From Candidatus Villigracilis vicinus (GTDB taxonomy: Bacteria; Chloroflexota; Anaerolineae; Anaerolineales; Villigracilaceae), in contig JADKIL010000017.1 of assembly GCA_016721315.1 (NCBI GenBank), forward strand, positions 17,619 through 81,618: a stretch of 64,000 bases of DNA, written 5' to 3'. Position 1 is the stretch's first letter. The number at the start of each line of letters is the position of its first letter. This document shows positions 37,074 through 45,836 of this stretch, in pieces. The position numbers and the translations under genes are program-made. The notes below the pieces were generated by a model. It saw only the letters and a list, made by a program, of their open reading frames with translations. It had not been told where the DNA came from and ran no database searches.

Positions 37074-38359
37074 AGATCACAGTCATTGGCGGTGGGTCTA
37101 CATATACCCCGGAACTCGTGAACGGCTTTCTTGCCCGTGTGGATTCTTTGCCCATTACCGAACTCTGGTTAATGGATATCGACCCGGAGCGGCTCGAAGT
37201 CGTTGGCGGGTTTGCGCAAAGAATGGTTCGAGCGAAGGGCGAGCCGTTTAAGGTGATCCTTTCCACAGTCCAGAGAGAGGCGGTGGCAGGGGCTTCCTAT
37301 GTCACCACCCAATTGCGAGTCGGTATGATGCCCGCCCGGCGCGGCGATGAATATCTTGGTTTACGGCATGGGTTGATCGGGCAGGAGACCACTGGTGTGG
37401 GCGGCATGGCAAAGGCATTGCGTACCATACCCGTGATTCTGAACATTGCGAATGACATCCGTGAAGCTGCGCCTGGGGCGTTGCTGGCAAACTTCACCAA
37501 CCCTGCCGGGCTTGTCACCGAAGCACTCACACGCTATGCGCCTGATGTACCCTCAGTGGGTGTCTGCAATGTCGGGATCACTGCTAAGATGAAAATCTTA
37601 GATGGATTGGAAAAGGTCACTGGCAGCAAGATCGAACCACATCGCGCCCTGTTGAACACGCTTGGATTAAATCATCTCACCTGGCATCGCGGCTTTAAAG
37701 TGGATGACGAAGAGATGTGGCAATCAATTTTTCCTGCCTTCCTTGAAGACCTGAAAAAAGAAGAACATCCCGAATGGGATGTTGATGCGCTTGCAACTCT
37801 GGGTATGATCCCCAATTATTATCTGCAATATTTTTACTACACCGAAAAAAAGCTCAAAGAACAAACTCAGTGGCCGCCCTCGCGCGCCGAGCTTGTGATG
37901 GCGATCGAAAAAGACCTGCTGAAAGAGTATGCTGACCCGAACCTGACCGAACCGCCCGCCGACCTGATGAAGCGCGGCGGGGCGTATTACTCCACGCTTG
38001 CCACACAGCTTATCAACTCCCATTACAACGACCTGGGCGAAGTACACGTGGTTAATACCCGCAATGATGGGGCGGTGCCAAGTTACCCCGCAGATTGGGT
38101 TTTGGAATTACCCGCCATCGTGGATAAAGCAGGCATCCACCCGCTTCAAGCGGACCCGTTGCCTGATTCGTGCTTCGAGCTGATCTCACGCGTGAAGCGT
38201 TATGAACTACTGACTGTCGAAGCTGCGGTCCATGGCGATAAAGATGCCATGCTTAATGCGCTGATTGCGCATCCGCTTGGACCCAGTGCCGACAAAGCCC
38301 AAGCCGTGCGAGATGACATGCTGGCGACCAACCAGCAGTGGCTTCCGCAATTTAAGTAG
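37070..38359 (+). CDS. Glycoside hydrolase family 4 (6-phospho-glucosidase type)
   Basis: 429 aa. NAD-binding VIGGGSTYTPELVNGF at the N-terminus; NFTNPAGLVTEAL; metal-site Cys in VGVCNVG and His in LNHLTWHRG, as required by the NAD- and Mn-dependent redox-elimination mechanism of GH4. Likely cleaves 6-phospho-beta- or alpha-glucosides taken up as phosphorylated or later phosphorylated sugars. The BadF-type kinase that follows fits that pairing. Confidence 0.9.
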   Translation: MKITVIGGGSTYTPELVNGFLARVDSLPITELWLMDIDPERLEVVGGFAQRMVRAKGEPFKVILSTVQREAVAGASYVTTQLRVGMMPARRGDEYLGLRHGLIGQETTGVGGMAKALRTIPVILNIANDIREAAPGALLANFTNPAGLVTEALTRYAPDVPSVGVCNVGITAKMKILDGLEKVTGSKIEPHRALLNTLGLNHLTWHRGFKVDDEEMWQSIFPAFLEDLKKEEHPEWDVDALATLGMIPNYYLQYFYYTEKKLKEQTQWPPSRAELVMAIEKDLLKEYADPNLTEPPADLMKRGGAYYSTLATQLINSHYNDLGEVHVVNTRNDGAVPSYPADWVLELPAIVDKAGIHPLQADPLPDSCFELISRVKRYELLTVEAAVHGDKDAMLNALIAHPLGPSADKAQAVRDDMLATNQQWLPQFK

Positions 38360-38370
38360 TGATTTGACGC

Positions 38371-39342
38371 ATGAAATATTTTCTCGGTATAGACGTTGGC
38401 TCGTCGAAGACCCACGCCTTGATCGTGGATGAGCACGGGCGTTGCGTTGGCTTTGGCAAGGCAGGTGCGGGTAATTATCAAACCGTTGGCTATGACGGCT
38501 TGTTCACGGCTTTGCAAGAGGCGTTTGAGCGGGCGAGAGTCGTGGCTGGTGTAGATGCTGTTCAAATCGCAGGAGCAGGATTCGGCGTGGCGGGATACGA
38601 TTTTCCGTCTGATCGTGAAGCGCATTTGAGAGAAATATCAAAGTTGGGTTTAGCCTGCCCATTGGAAGTGGTCAACGATGGCTGGAATGGTCTGTATGCC
38701 GGTGCGGCGCAAGGCATGGGCGTGAACGTGACTGCAGGCTCATCGAACAATTGTCGTGGACGAAACCGTAACGGTAAAGAAGGACGTATTGTCGGCAATG
38801 GACCGACCTTCGGTGAGTATGGCGGCGGGATCGAGATCGTTCAACACGGATTGCAATTGGTTAATTATGCCTGGATCAAACGGATTCCTGCTACAAAACT
38901 GACGCAGGTCTATCTGGATGCGGTCGGTGCCCACGATGAGATCGACATGATGGATGGGCTTTCAAGCGGGCGCTATCATTTATTCCCATATCTTGCCATT
39001 GATGTAATACGGGTCGCGAGAGAAGGTGACCTTGTTGCACAAGAGGTCATTCGTTGGGCAGGTGCGGAACTGGGCTGGCTGGCGGTTTCGGTGGCACGTC
39101 AGATCGAAATAGAGCAAGAGGCGTTCGAGGTCGTGCTGTCGGGTAGTATCTTTGAAGCAAGCGAGATCGTTATAGGTCCCATGCGTGAGGTGGTGCTGGA
39201 ACACTGCCCACGTGCCAGATTGATGCGGCTGAATTGTCCGCCTGTGGTGGGAGCGGTTATCCTCGGCATGGAGCAGATGGGGTTTGATGGTTACGCTATA
39301 CGGGATGAAATGAGAAAGACGGCGAGCGAAATTGTGAAGTAG
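38371..39342 (+). CDS. BadF/BadG-type sugar kinase (N-acetylglucosamine kinase-like)
   Basis: 323 aa of the ASKHA fold. Phosphate-1 motif FLGIDVGSSKTHALIVDE, connect motif GSSNNCRGRN and the C-terminal GPMREVVLEHCPRARLMRLNCPPVVGAVILG. Such kinases phosphorylate GlcNAc or glucosamine and are typical partners of GH4 or GH3 enzymes. Begins 12 bp after the GH4 stop. Confidence 0.85.
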   Translation: MKYFLGIDVGSSKTHALIVDEHGRCVGFGKAGAGNYQTVGYDGLFTALQEAFERARVVAGVDAVQIAGAGFGVAGYDFPSDREAHLREISKLGLACPLEVVNDGWNGLYAGAAQGMGVNVTAGSSNNCRGRNRNGKEGRIVGNGPTFGEYGGGIEIVQHGLQLVNYAWIKRIPATKLTQVYLDAVGAHDEIDMMDGLSSGRYHLFPYLAIDVIRVAREGDLVAQEVIRWAGAELGWLAVSVARQIEIEQEAFEVVLSGSIFEASEIVIGPMREVVLEHCPRARLMRLNCPPVVGAVILGMEQMGFDGYAIRDEMRKTASEIVK

Positions 39343-39436
39343 ACGGGGAAAAACCTGTCGGCGAAAAGCATCCAACTGATGGGGGAACAGCCATCCTATA
39401 GGTAAGAGGCGGATTTCCGATAGAATCCAATTCAGT

Positions 39437-39778
39437 ATGGTATCAAAACTCAAGATCGAAAAAGAACGCGTTTCTGCGCTGTATTCCATTGCTTTGGATC
39501 TTCTTCATCACCAAAGCTTGGAGGACGTTCTAAAAACAATCGTGTATCGGGCGTCTGAATTGCTGGATTCTCCGATCTGCTTTCTGGATCTGGTGGATGG
39601 GGATGAGTTTGTCATTCAGGCTGCCACGCCGATGGTTGAGTCTTATATTGGTATGCGGGTTCCGGCAGAAAAAGCCGTGTTGACCGGGCTTGCCATTCGA
39701 AATCGTACGCCCGATTTCAAATGGAACACCCTCGTAGACTGGACCTCTCAGCCTCCCTCCGCAAAGGCAGGGACGTAA
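39437..39778 (+). pseudogene. Truncated GAF-domain protein
   Basis: 113 aa. The N-terminal two-thirds of a GAF domain (LHHQSLEDVLKTIVYRASELLDSPICFL..., with GMRVPAEKAVLTGLAIR) ends abruptly at about residue 95 and is followed by unrelated residues and a TAA. A complete sensor would carry further domains, such as a second GAF or a kinase. Looks like the front of a signalling gene cut by a rearrangement. Confidence 0.7.
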
Positions 39779-39959
39779 CCACCGCCTGCGCGTCATCATG
39801 CACGGCGAAAAAATGCGCGTGTACCTCAATGGCGTGCTGGCAACTTCGCTCAAAGATAACCGCTACAAGATGGGTAAACTACATGTCGTTGCCGAACCCA
39901 ACGGCGAGACGAATTTGGGCGTCGCCTACTCGGATTTGCAGGTGAGAGGCTGTGGGTAG
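39777..39959 (+). pseudogene. C-terminal remnant of a LamG/3-keto-glucoside-hydrolase-like domain
   Basis: In the frame of 39777 a start-less open segment reads LRVIMHGEKMRVYLNGVLA, then KMGKLHVVAEPNGETNLGVAYSDLQVRGCG and stop. This looks like the last beta strands of a concanavalin-like (LamG/DUF1080) domain. It abuts the truncated GAF frame within about 50 bp, so two gene ends are joined here. Confidence 0.55.
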
Positions 39960-39998
39960 CTGAAGCTCTCGGTTTCAGTTTGTGAAGTATTGGGAAGG

Positions 39999-40004
39999 TA
40001 TAAT
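39999..40004 (+). promoter_or_regulatory. Possible -10 box for the methyltransferase gene
   Basis: TATAAT lies 7 nt before the ATG at 40012, with only a poor -35. It would give an essentially leaderless mRNA. Confidence 0.4.
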
Positions 40005-40011
40005 TCAATCA

Positions 40012-41608
40012 ATGGAATTTATTGATTTGGTTTCTCTCAGCTATGAGCGGGGAAAACGTATCCTTGAAAAGCGCAATGCGGATATTCTCAAGGAAAACGG
40101 GCAATTTTTCACGCCTCCATCTGTTGCTCGTCATATGGCAAAGCAGTTAGGTCAAATTCAGAATGGTGCATCACTACTTGAGCCTGCAATTGGTTCTGGG
40201 GTATTGGTTTGTGCAGTAATTGAGCGGTTAATTGCTGAGAAACGCTCAATTGAAATATCAATTACGGCTTACGAAATAGACAATGAGTTGTGTGAATTAA
40301 GCCGGGAAATCTTGAAGTTTGCGAGCAAGGAAGCCAATAAGGTTGGAGTAAAAATTAATTGGCAAGTGCTTCAGGAAGATTTTGTGCTTGCATGCCTTCC
40401 TGACGATCAACCCTCTTTATTTGATTCGAGTAAGTCAAGTAAAAAGGCTTTTACCCATATCATTAGTAACCCGCCTTATTTTAAACTCAATGCAGAAGAT
40501 AAACGTGTAAAAGCCGTTTACGGAAAATTGAACGGACATACAAACATCTATACATTGTTTATGGCTCTTTCCGCAAAGTTGCTTTTGCCAGAAGGAAAAG
40601 CAACTTTTATTGTTCCGCGCAGTTTCTGCTCAGGTGTTTATTTCTCAGAATTTCGTCGTGACTTACTTAAGGATGTTACTCCATTCTCACTTCATGTTTT
40701 TCAATCTCGTAATGACGTTTTTAAGAATGATGCGGTTCTTCAGGAAAATGTAATTTTTTCTTTTGAGAAATTATCTCAGCCGCATGAGAACCGATATTGG
40801 GCTGGTTATATAAATATTTCATCGTCGAATGACGATAAAAATTTGGAAGAAGGAATTATTTCCCGCCAGGTTTCTTATAAACATTTTTTGAGCGATCACA
40901 ATGGGCTTCTCCAATTCCGATTACCAACTGGAATGCTTGATGAGCAAATTTTGGATACCGTTGATAAGTGGAAAGACACGCTTGAAAAACTTGGTTTTCA
41001 AGTTTCAACAGGGCGAGTTGTGCCATTTCGAGCAAAAGAATTATTGAAGGAACGAGTTAAGGCGGGAAACGGAACTGCCCCCTTGCTGTGGATGCAAAAT
41101 GTTAAATCTTATCAAGTTGAATATCCACTTGAGGGTTTTGAGAAACCAAGCGGTTTCAGTAAACGACCCTTCGTTGCTTGTTCCAAATGCAAATTATGTT
41201 TTGTTGCGCCGTTTTAGCGCAAAGGAAGACCGCCGTCGCTTGATTTCTGCTCCGTTTATTCGTGAAGAATTTGAATTTGAACAAATCGGTTTTGAGAATC
41301 ACTTGAATGTGATATTTAGAAAAACTGGAACTCTTTCTACCTCTGAAACCATTGGTCTTTCTGCTATCTTGAATAGCGCAATCATTGATCGTTATTTTCG
41401 GATCGTGAATGGGAATACTCAAGTTAATGCAGCAGAGCTAAGAATATTGCCTATTCCTCCGTTAGAAGTAGTGAAGAGAATTGGCGAAGAAATTCAAAAA
41501 GCTCAGGCAGATACATCAGAAAAAATTGAGAATATTATTTTCTCCATACTTTCGGCGTCTAAATTGCTTACAGAAGACTTTCCAATGATACAGGAGACAA
41601 GAATCACT
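40012..41608 (+). pseudogene. Adenine-N6 DNA methyltransferase (BsuBI/PstI type), frameshifted
   Basis: About 530 codons including one frame change. SAM motif LLEPAIGSGVLV (about residue 50) and catalytic SNPPYF (motif IV) are intact. The frame is lost between about 41140 and 41170: one frame ends in nonsense at 41217 while the continuation (NANYVLLRRFSAKEDRRRL, then AILNSAIIDRYFRIVNGNTQV) runs in the next frame. A single extra base explains it. The continuation has no stop before the endonuclease, so the corrected protein would be an M-R fusion. Strongly AT-rich compared with its neighbours, which suggests horizontal transfer. Confidence 0.82.
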
Positions 41609-42541
41609 ATGGGAAAAATCGAACAAGCTCAAGAAATTTTGGAAGCGCTTGGTTTACCTTCTGCCCAACAGAATGAAGTTTCGGCTTTAACAATACTGTC
41701 ACTAGCTCAATTGTCGGAAAAAAATGCGTGGAAGGAAGCGTTGAACCCGATGCTGCGCGTTCATGATATTTTGATTGAAATAAAGCAAAGATATGGGCGT
41801 GAATATGCGGAAAACAGCCGTGAGACTATTCGACGCAAAGTTTTGCATCAATTTGAGCAGGCAGGAATTGTTGTTCGAAATGCTGATGACCCAACTCGCC
41901 CTACAAATAGTGGCTTGAATAACTACATGTTGTCAGAGGCGGCGTTAGATGTCGTTCGTGCTTATGGGAGTTCAAAATGGAAAATACAAGTTAAAAAATT
42001 TATTGAACAACAGGGTAAATTGCTGGATGTTTATCAAAAGGCTAAAGAACAAACGAAAATTCCTTTGCAAGTCGCAGAGGGCGTTGTATATAAGTTGTCC
42101 CCAGGTAAACATAATAAACTTGAGGTAGCAATTGTTGAAGAATTTGGTCCGCGTTTTGCACCTGGCGCAAAATTGATTTATTTTGGAGATACGGCGAAGA
42201 AAACATTGATTCTTGATGAGGCTGTGTTCAAGAAGCTAGGGGTGCCTGTTTCAGCACATGGAAAGTTTCCTGACGTGATTTTATATGATTCGAAACGGAA
42301 ATGGCTCTTTTTAATTGAAGCTGTAGCTTCTCATGGACCAGTTTCGCCCAAGCGACATGTCGAACTTGAAAAGCTTCTTGCGAATTGCAAGGCTGGGAAA
42401 ATTTATGTGACAGCTTTCTTGGATTTCGCCACTTATAAAAAGTATGCGAATGATATTGCCTGGGAAACTGAAGTTTGGATTGCAGAAATGCCTTCTCATA
42501 TGATTCACCTTAATGGGGATAAATTTTTGGGTCCGCGATAA
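41609..42541 (+). CDS. BsuBI/PstI-family type II restriction endonuclease
   Basis: 310 aa from the ATG at 41609, matching R.PstI/R.BsuBI length (about 316-326). N-terminal KIEQAQEILEALGLPSAQQNE is the helical BsuBI/PstI N-domain; the C-terminal core has FPDVILYD and LFLIEAVASHGPVSPKRH, the PD...E-x-x nuclease-like site of the family, which cuts CTGCAG. An AGGAGA lies 12 nt upstream and could allow separate initiation, but the frame is open from the methylase, so fused expression is also possible. AT-rich. Confidence 0.88.
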   Translation: MGKIEQAQEILEALGLPSAQQNEVSALTILSLAQLSEKNAWKEALNPMLRVHDILIEIKQRYGREYAENSRETIRRKVLHQFEQAGIVVRNADDPTRPTNSGLNNYMLSEAALDVVRAYGSSKWKIQVKKFIEQQGKLLDVYQKAKEQTKIPLQVAEGVVYKLSPGKHNKLEVAIVEEFGPRFAPGAKLIYFGDTAKKTLILDEAVFKKLGVPVSAHGKFPDVILYDSKRKWLFLIEAVASHGPVSPKRHVELEKLLANCKAGKIYVTAFLDFATYKKYANDIAWETEVWIAEMPSHMIHLNGDKFLGPR

Positions 42542-42554
42542 ATAGAAATTTCCC

Positions 42555-43583
42555 GTGACTTCCATCCTCATCTTCGCACTCCTCACCATCCTCTCCGCCC
42601 TCGGCGTGTGGATCATCCGTCAATACGCCGAACGCCGCCGCATCATGGATCATCCCAACGAGCGCAGTTCCCATTCCGCGCCCACTCCACGCGGCGGGGG
42701 ACTCGCCATCGTCATCGTCGTCCTCGTGGCGGGATGTGTCGCCGTTTTCAAATCCAACATCACCCACAGCCTCATCTACCTCGTCTGCGGCGCGGTCATC
42801 GCCTATCTCGGCTGGCGAGACGACGTCCATTCGCTCAGTCCGCGTGTGCGCTTTGCCGTGCAAGGGCTGGTCGCACTCGCGTCCGTGCTCGGCATGGGCT
42901 ATTTCAAATCTGTCACCATTCCGCTCTTCGGTCAACTGCAACTCGGCGCGGTCGGCTTCATCATCACCCTCTTGTGGATCGTCGGTCTCACCAACGCCTA
43001 CAACTTCATGGATGGCATCGATGGCATTGCAGGCGGTGTCGCGCTCTCTGCCGCCCTCGGTTGGATGTTCCTCGCCGCAAACACAAATCAACACTTCGTC
43101 TATTGGGTCGCGCTCGCCATCGCCGCGGGCAGTTTGGGCTTTCTCTTTCACAACTGGTCACCTGCCAAAATTTTCATGGGCGACGCAGGCAGCACCTTCC
43201 TCGGCTACACCTTCGCCGTCCTGCCACTGCTCTCCGCCGACGAAGGCGGCGACGCCCTCATGCTCGGCACCCTCCTGATGTGGACCTTCATCATGGACGC
43301 GGGCGTCACCTTCATCCGCCGCGCCCTCAAAGGTGAACGCGTTTTCGACGCGCATCGCACGCATCTCTATCAACGTCTCGTCATCGGCGGCTACAAACAC
43401 GCCCAAGTCAGCGCGCTCTACATTCTGCTCACCCTCCTCGCCGCCGCCCTCGCCTACGCCTGGTCCTGGGGGCAACCCTACGCCCCGCCCTTAATTATCA
43501 TCGGACTTCCCCTTCTCTGGCTTCTCCTTTCTCGTTACGTTCGTTCTTTAAACACAAAGGACACGAAGGTCACAAAAGTTTAA
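42555..43583 (+). CDS. MraY/WecA-type undecaprenyl-phosphate sugar phosphotransferase
   Basis: 342 aa from a GTG start at 42555, multi-pass membrane protein. Family signatures: NERSSHSAPTPRGGG, catalytic LTNAYNFMDGIDGIAGG and MGDAGSTFLGY, plus HRTHLYQRL. Links a phospho-sugar to undecaprenyl phosphate to start surface-glycan synthesis. The last 13 residues (RSLNTKDTKVTKV) come from the ACACAAAGGACACGAAGG repeat that fills the intergenic gap. Confidence 0.9.
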   Translation: MTSILIFALLTILSALGVWIIRQYAERRRIMDHPNERSSHSAPTPRGGGLAIVIVVLVAGCVAVFKSNITHSLIYLVCGAVIAYLGWRDDVHSLSPRVRFAVQGLVALASVLGMGYFKSVTIPLFGQLQLGAVGFIITLLWIVGLTNAYNFMDGIDGIAGGVALSAALGWMFLAANTNQHFVYWVALAIAAGSLGFLFHNWSPAKIFMGDAGSTFLGYTFAVLPLLSADEGGDALMLGTLLMWTFIMDAGVTFIRRALKGERVFDAHRTHLYQRLVIGGYKHAQVSALYILLTLLAAALAYAWSWGQPYAPPLIIIGLPLLWLLLSRYVRSLNTKDTKVTKV

Positions 43584-43620
43584 AGATTTTCCTTCGTGTA
43601 CTTTGTGTCCTTTGTGGTTA
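43551..43620. repeat. ACAAAGGACAC/GTGTCCTTTGT inverted repeat
   Basis: AACACAAAGGACACGAAGG (43551-43569) and CCTTCGTGTACTTTGTGTCC (43591-43610) form an imperfect long hairpin. Its left arm encodes the end of the upstream transferase (NTKDTKVTKV). Confidence 0.8.
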
Positions 43621-43632
43621 AATTCTTTTCAC

Positions 43633-45804
43633 ATGCTCAATCGGATAAAAACCCTCGCCTCACTCTTCCTCGAACTGGGTCCACGTTGGTCAGCCTTTCG
43701 CCTCGCCTACGCCTTCCGCCTCCGCACCGGACTCATCCGCCTGCAAGCCCCGCAATACAAATGGAGTGACCGTCCGCTCAAGCATTGGCTTAAGCCGAAT
43801 ATTCCATCTGATTCTGATTCCTACGCCCAATGGCGCAAACAAAACGCGCCTGCGTTTTTCCCTAACGTAGGGGCGGGATCCCCCCGCCCTGATTACGGGA
43901 CAACCGCCATCGAAGAAGCAAATCGCCTTTTAGGTGGCGAACTCAAATACTTCTCTCACATTTATCAAAAAATAGGATTTCCACCTAATTGGAATGATGT
44001 CATCCTGAGCGATAGCGAAGGATCTCTACCAACATCCTCAGAGATTCTTCGGTCGCGAAGAACGCTCCCTCAGAATGACATGACTAAGCATTGGTCCCAA
44101 ATCTCCGACGACTCCGCAACCGACATCAAATTCATCTGGGAACCGAACCGCTTCGCCTTCGTCTACACCCTCGTCCGCGCCTACGCCGTCACTCAAGACG
44201 AAAAATACCCCCAAGCCTTCTGGGGACTCATCCAGGACTGGGCAGACAAAAATCCCCCCAACACCGGTGCCAACTGGAAAGACGGACAAGAGATCGCCCT
44301 CCGCCTCATGGCATGGACATTCGGCTTCTACACCTTTATCCATTCTCCATCCGCCACATCTGAGCGTATTTCACAATTCACCCAACTCGTCGCCGCCCAA
44401 GCCGAACGGATTCATGCCAACATCGGCTACGCCATCTCCACCCGCAGCAACCACACCATCAGCGAAGCCTTCGGTCTTTGGATGGTTGGCTTGCTATTCC
44501 CTGAACTAAAAGATGCCGAAAAATATTTCAACCTCGGCAAACGTCTACTCGAAGAAGAAGCAAAGAAACAAATCTTCCCTGATGGCAGTTATTCTATGTA
44601 CTCTCTCAACTACCATCGCTTCATTTTGCATCTCTATCTCTACGCTATCCAACTTGGAGAACTTAACCACGATAATCCGTCATTGCGAGCCGCGCTTTTG
44701 CCCTTTGTGGCGAAGCAATCTCCCAGTCTGCTCATGAGATTGCTTCGGGCGGGAGAGCACCACCCTCGCAATGACGGAATAGGGTTTTCGGATGAATTGA
44801 AAATATCTGTAGCCAACTCCATCCAATTCCTCTCCTGCCTCATTGACCCTATTACCGGACATATGCCCGTCTACGGCTCGAACGACGGTGCATTAGTCTT
44901 GCCTCTCAATAACTGTGACTTTGCCGACTATCGTCCGCTGCTGCAATTAGGCTCGGTCATCTCCACCGGTCAACCCATGTTTGACGCAGGCGTTTGGGAC
45001 GAGGATGTATATTGGTTATGCGGCATTGAATCCCTCTCCCAACGGGAGAGGGTGTCCGAAGGACGGGTGAGGGGGAATTTCCCCCAAGGCGGTACCTATA
45101 TCCTTCACAACACCAACTCCCGCGCCATCCTGCGCTGTACCGACTTCACCTCCCGCCCCTCCCACGCCGACCAACTCCACATGGACTTGTGGATGGGTAG
45201 CGACAATATCGCCATTGACGCCGGAACCTACCTCTACTCCGGCAAAGGCATCTGGCGCAACGGACTCGCCCGCACCTCCGCGCACAACACCGTCACTGTG
45301 GACGGCAAAGACCAAATGACCATGGTCAGCCGCTTCACATGGACGAATTGGGCGAAGGGCAAAGTCCTCAAGCACACCGAGAATCTTTGGCAAGGCGAAC
45401 ACGATGGCTATAAACCCGTCCGCCACAAACGCACGGTCATGGCATTGGAAGGGGACAGGTGGCTGATCATCGACGACCTCGAAGCGAATGAGTCCCATCA
45501 CTACGCCTTGCATTGGCTATTAAACGATGTGCCGTTCACACAAAATAAAAACTCGCTTCACCTGAACTATGAAGCGAGCACATACAAAATTCAAACCGGG
45601 CTAACGAATGGCACAGGCAAACTCTCTATCCTCCGCGCCGACCCTAAATCAACTCTTGGATGGCGCTCACGTTACTACAGTCACAAAGAGCCTGCCATCT
45701 CCCTCCTGTTCGAAGTCACTCAACCCATTGCGCAGTTCTATACCTTCTTCGGCTTTGAAAACGACTTCGCAGATTCCTATCTCTCGCAAATAAAAAGACT
45801 GTGA
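43633..45804 (+). CDS. Heparinase II/III-family protein carrying four repeat-derived insertions
   Basis: 723 aa from the ATG at 43633. An alpha-helical toroid (IKFIWEPNRFAFVYTLVRAYA, SNHTISEAFGLW) is followed by the heparinase beta domain (SRPSHADQLHMDLW, DAGTYLYSGKGIWRNGLARTSAHNTVTVDG). Such proteins cut or edit uronate polysaccharides; with the MraY-like gene, a surface or exopolysaccharide role is likely. Four different intergenic repeat elements lie in frame within it (43867-43900, 43999-44080, 44677-44777, 45032-45074), adding about 85 residues. None introduces a stop. Confidence 0.85.
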   Translation: MLNRIKTLASLFLELGPRWSAFRLAYAFRLRTGLIRLQAPQYKWSDRPLKHWLKPNIPSDSDSYAQWRKQNAPAFFPNVGAGSPRPDYGTTAIEEANRLLGGELKYFSHIYQKIGFPPNWNDVILSDSEGSLPTSSEILRSRRTLPQNDMTKHWSQISDDSATDIKFIWEPNRFAFVYTLVRAYAVTQDEKYPQAFWGLIQDWADKNPPNTGANWKDGQEIALRLMAWTFGFYTFIHSPSATSERISQFTQLVAAQAERIHANIGYAISTRSNHTISEAFGLWMVGLLFPELKDAEKYFNLGKRLLEEEAKKQIFPDGSYSMYSLNYHRFILHLYLYAIQLGELNHDNPSLRAALLPFVAKQSPSLLMRLLRAGEHHPRNDGIGFSDELKISVANSIQFLSCLIDPITGHMPVYGSNDGALVLPLNNCDFADYRPLLQLGSVISTGQPMFDAGVWDEDVYWLCGIESLSQRERVSEGRVRGNFPQGGTYILHNTNSRAILRCTDFTSRPSHADQLHMDLWMGSDNIAIDAGTYLYSGKGIWRNGLARTSAHNTVTVDGKDQMTMVSRFTWTNWAKGKVLKHTENLWQGEHDGYKPVRHKRTVMALEGDRWLIIDDLEANESHHYALHWLLNDVPFTQNKNSLHLNYEASTYKIQTGLTNGTGKLSILRADPKSTLGWRSRYYSHKEPAISLLFEVTQPIAQFYTFFGFENDFADSYLSQIKRL
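43867..43900. repeat. GTAGGGGCGGG palindrome in the heparinase gene
   Basis: GTAGGGGCGGGATCCCCCCG and the following CCCTGATTACGGG form a GC-rich palindrome, read as VGAGSPRPDYGT. Confidence 0.7.
43999..44080. repeat. GTCATCCTGAGCG...CTCAGAATGAC palindrome in the heparinase gene
   Basis: Ends GTCATCCTGAG and CTCAGAATGAC are inverse near-complements; the interior has GAAGGATCTC and GAGATTCTTCGG. Same family as the intergenic copy at 54012-54147. Translated as ILSDSEGSLPTSSEILRS and following residues. Confidence 0.85.
44677..44777. repeat. CCGTCATTGCGAG...CTCGCAATGACGG palindrome in the heparinase gene
   Basis: Terminal 13-bp inverted repeats enclose GAAGCAATCTC and GAGATTGCTTCGG. The intergenic element at 48541-48638 has the same layout. 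Translated in frame (LRAALLPFVAKQSPS ... RLLRAGEHHPRNDG). Confidence 0.9.
45032..45074. repeat. CCCTCTCCC...GGGAGAGGG palindrome in the heparinase gene
   Basis: CCCTCTCCCAACGGGAGAGG followed by GTGTCCGAAGGACGGGTGAG; read in frame as LSQRERVSEGRVRGN. A common intergenic hairpin type. Confidence 0.8.
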
Positions 45805-45836
45805 ACGCCCATCGTCCACGGTCTTTCGTCTACCGT
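45805..45836. repeat. CCATCGTCC repeat between convergent genes
   Basis: CGCCCATCGTCCACGGTC lies between the ends of the heparinase and thiolase-like genes; it matches the CCATCGTCCATGG family. It may serve as the junction terminator, but no T-run is visible. Confidence 0.55.

Noticed and set aside
38562..39489. Antisense reading frames around the sugar kinase
   Set aside because: No motif, and the forward kinase is complete.
42510..43475. Long acidic reading frames antisense to the MraY-type gene
   Set aside because: They mirror GC-rich codon positions of a convincing membrane enzyme and have no family features.
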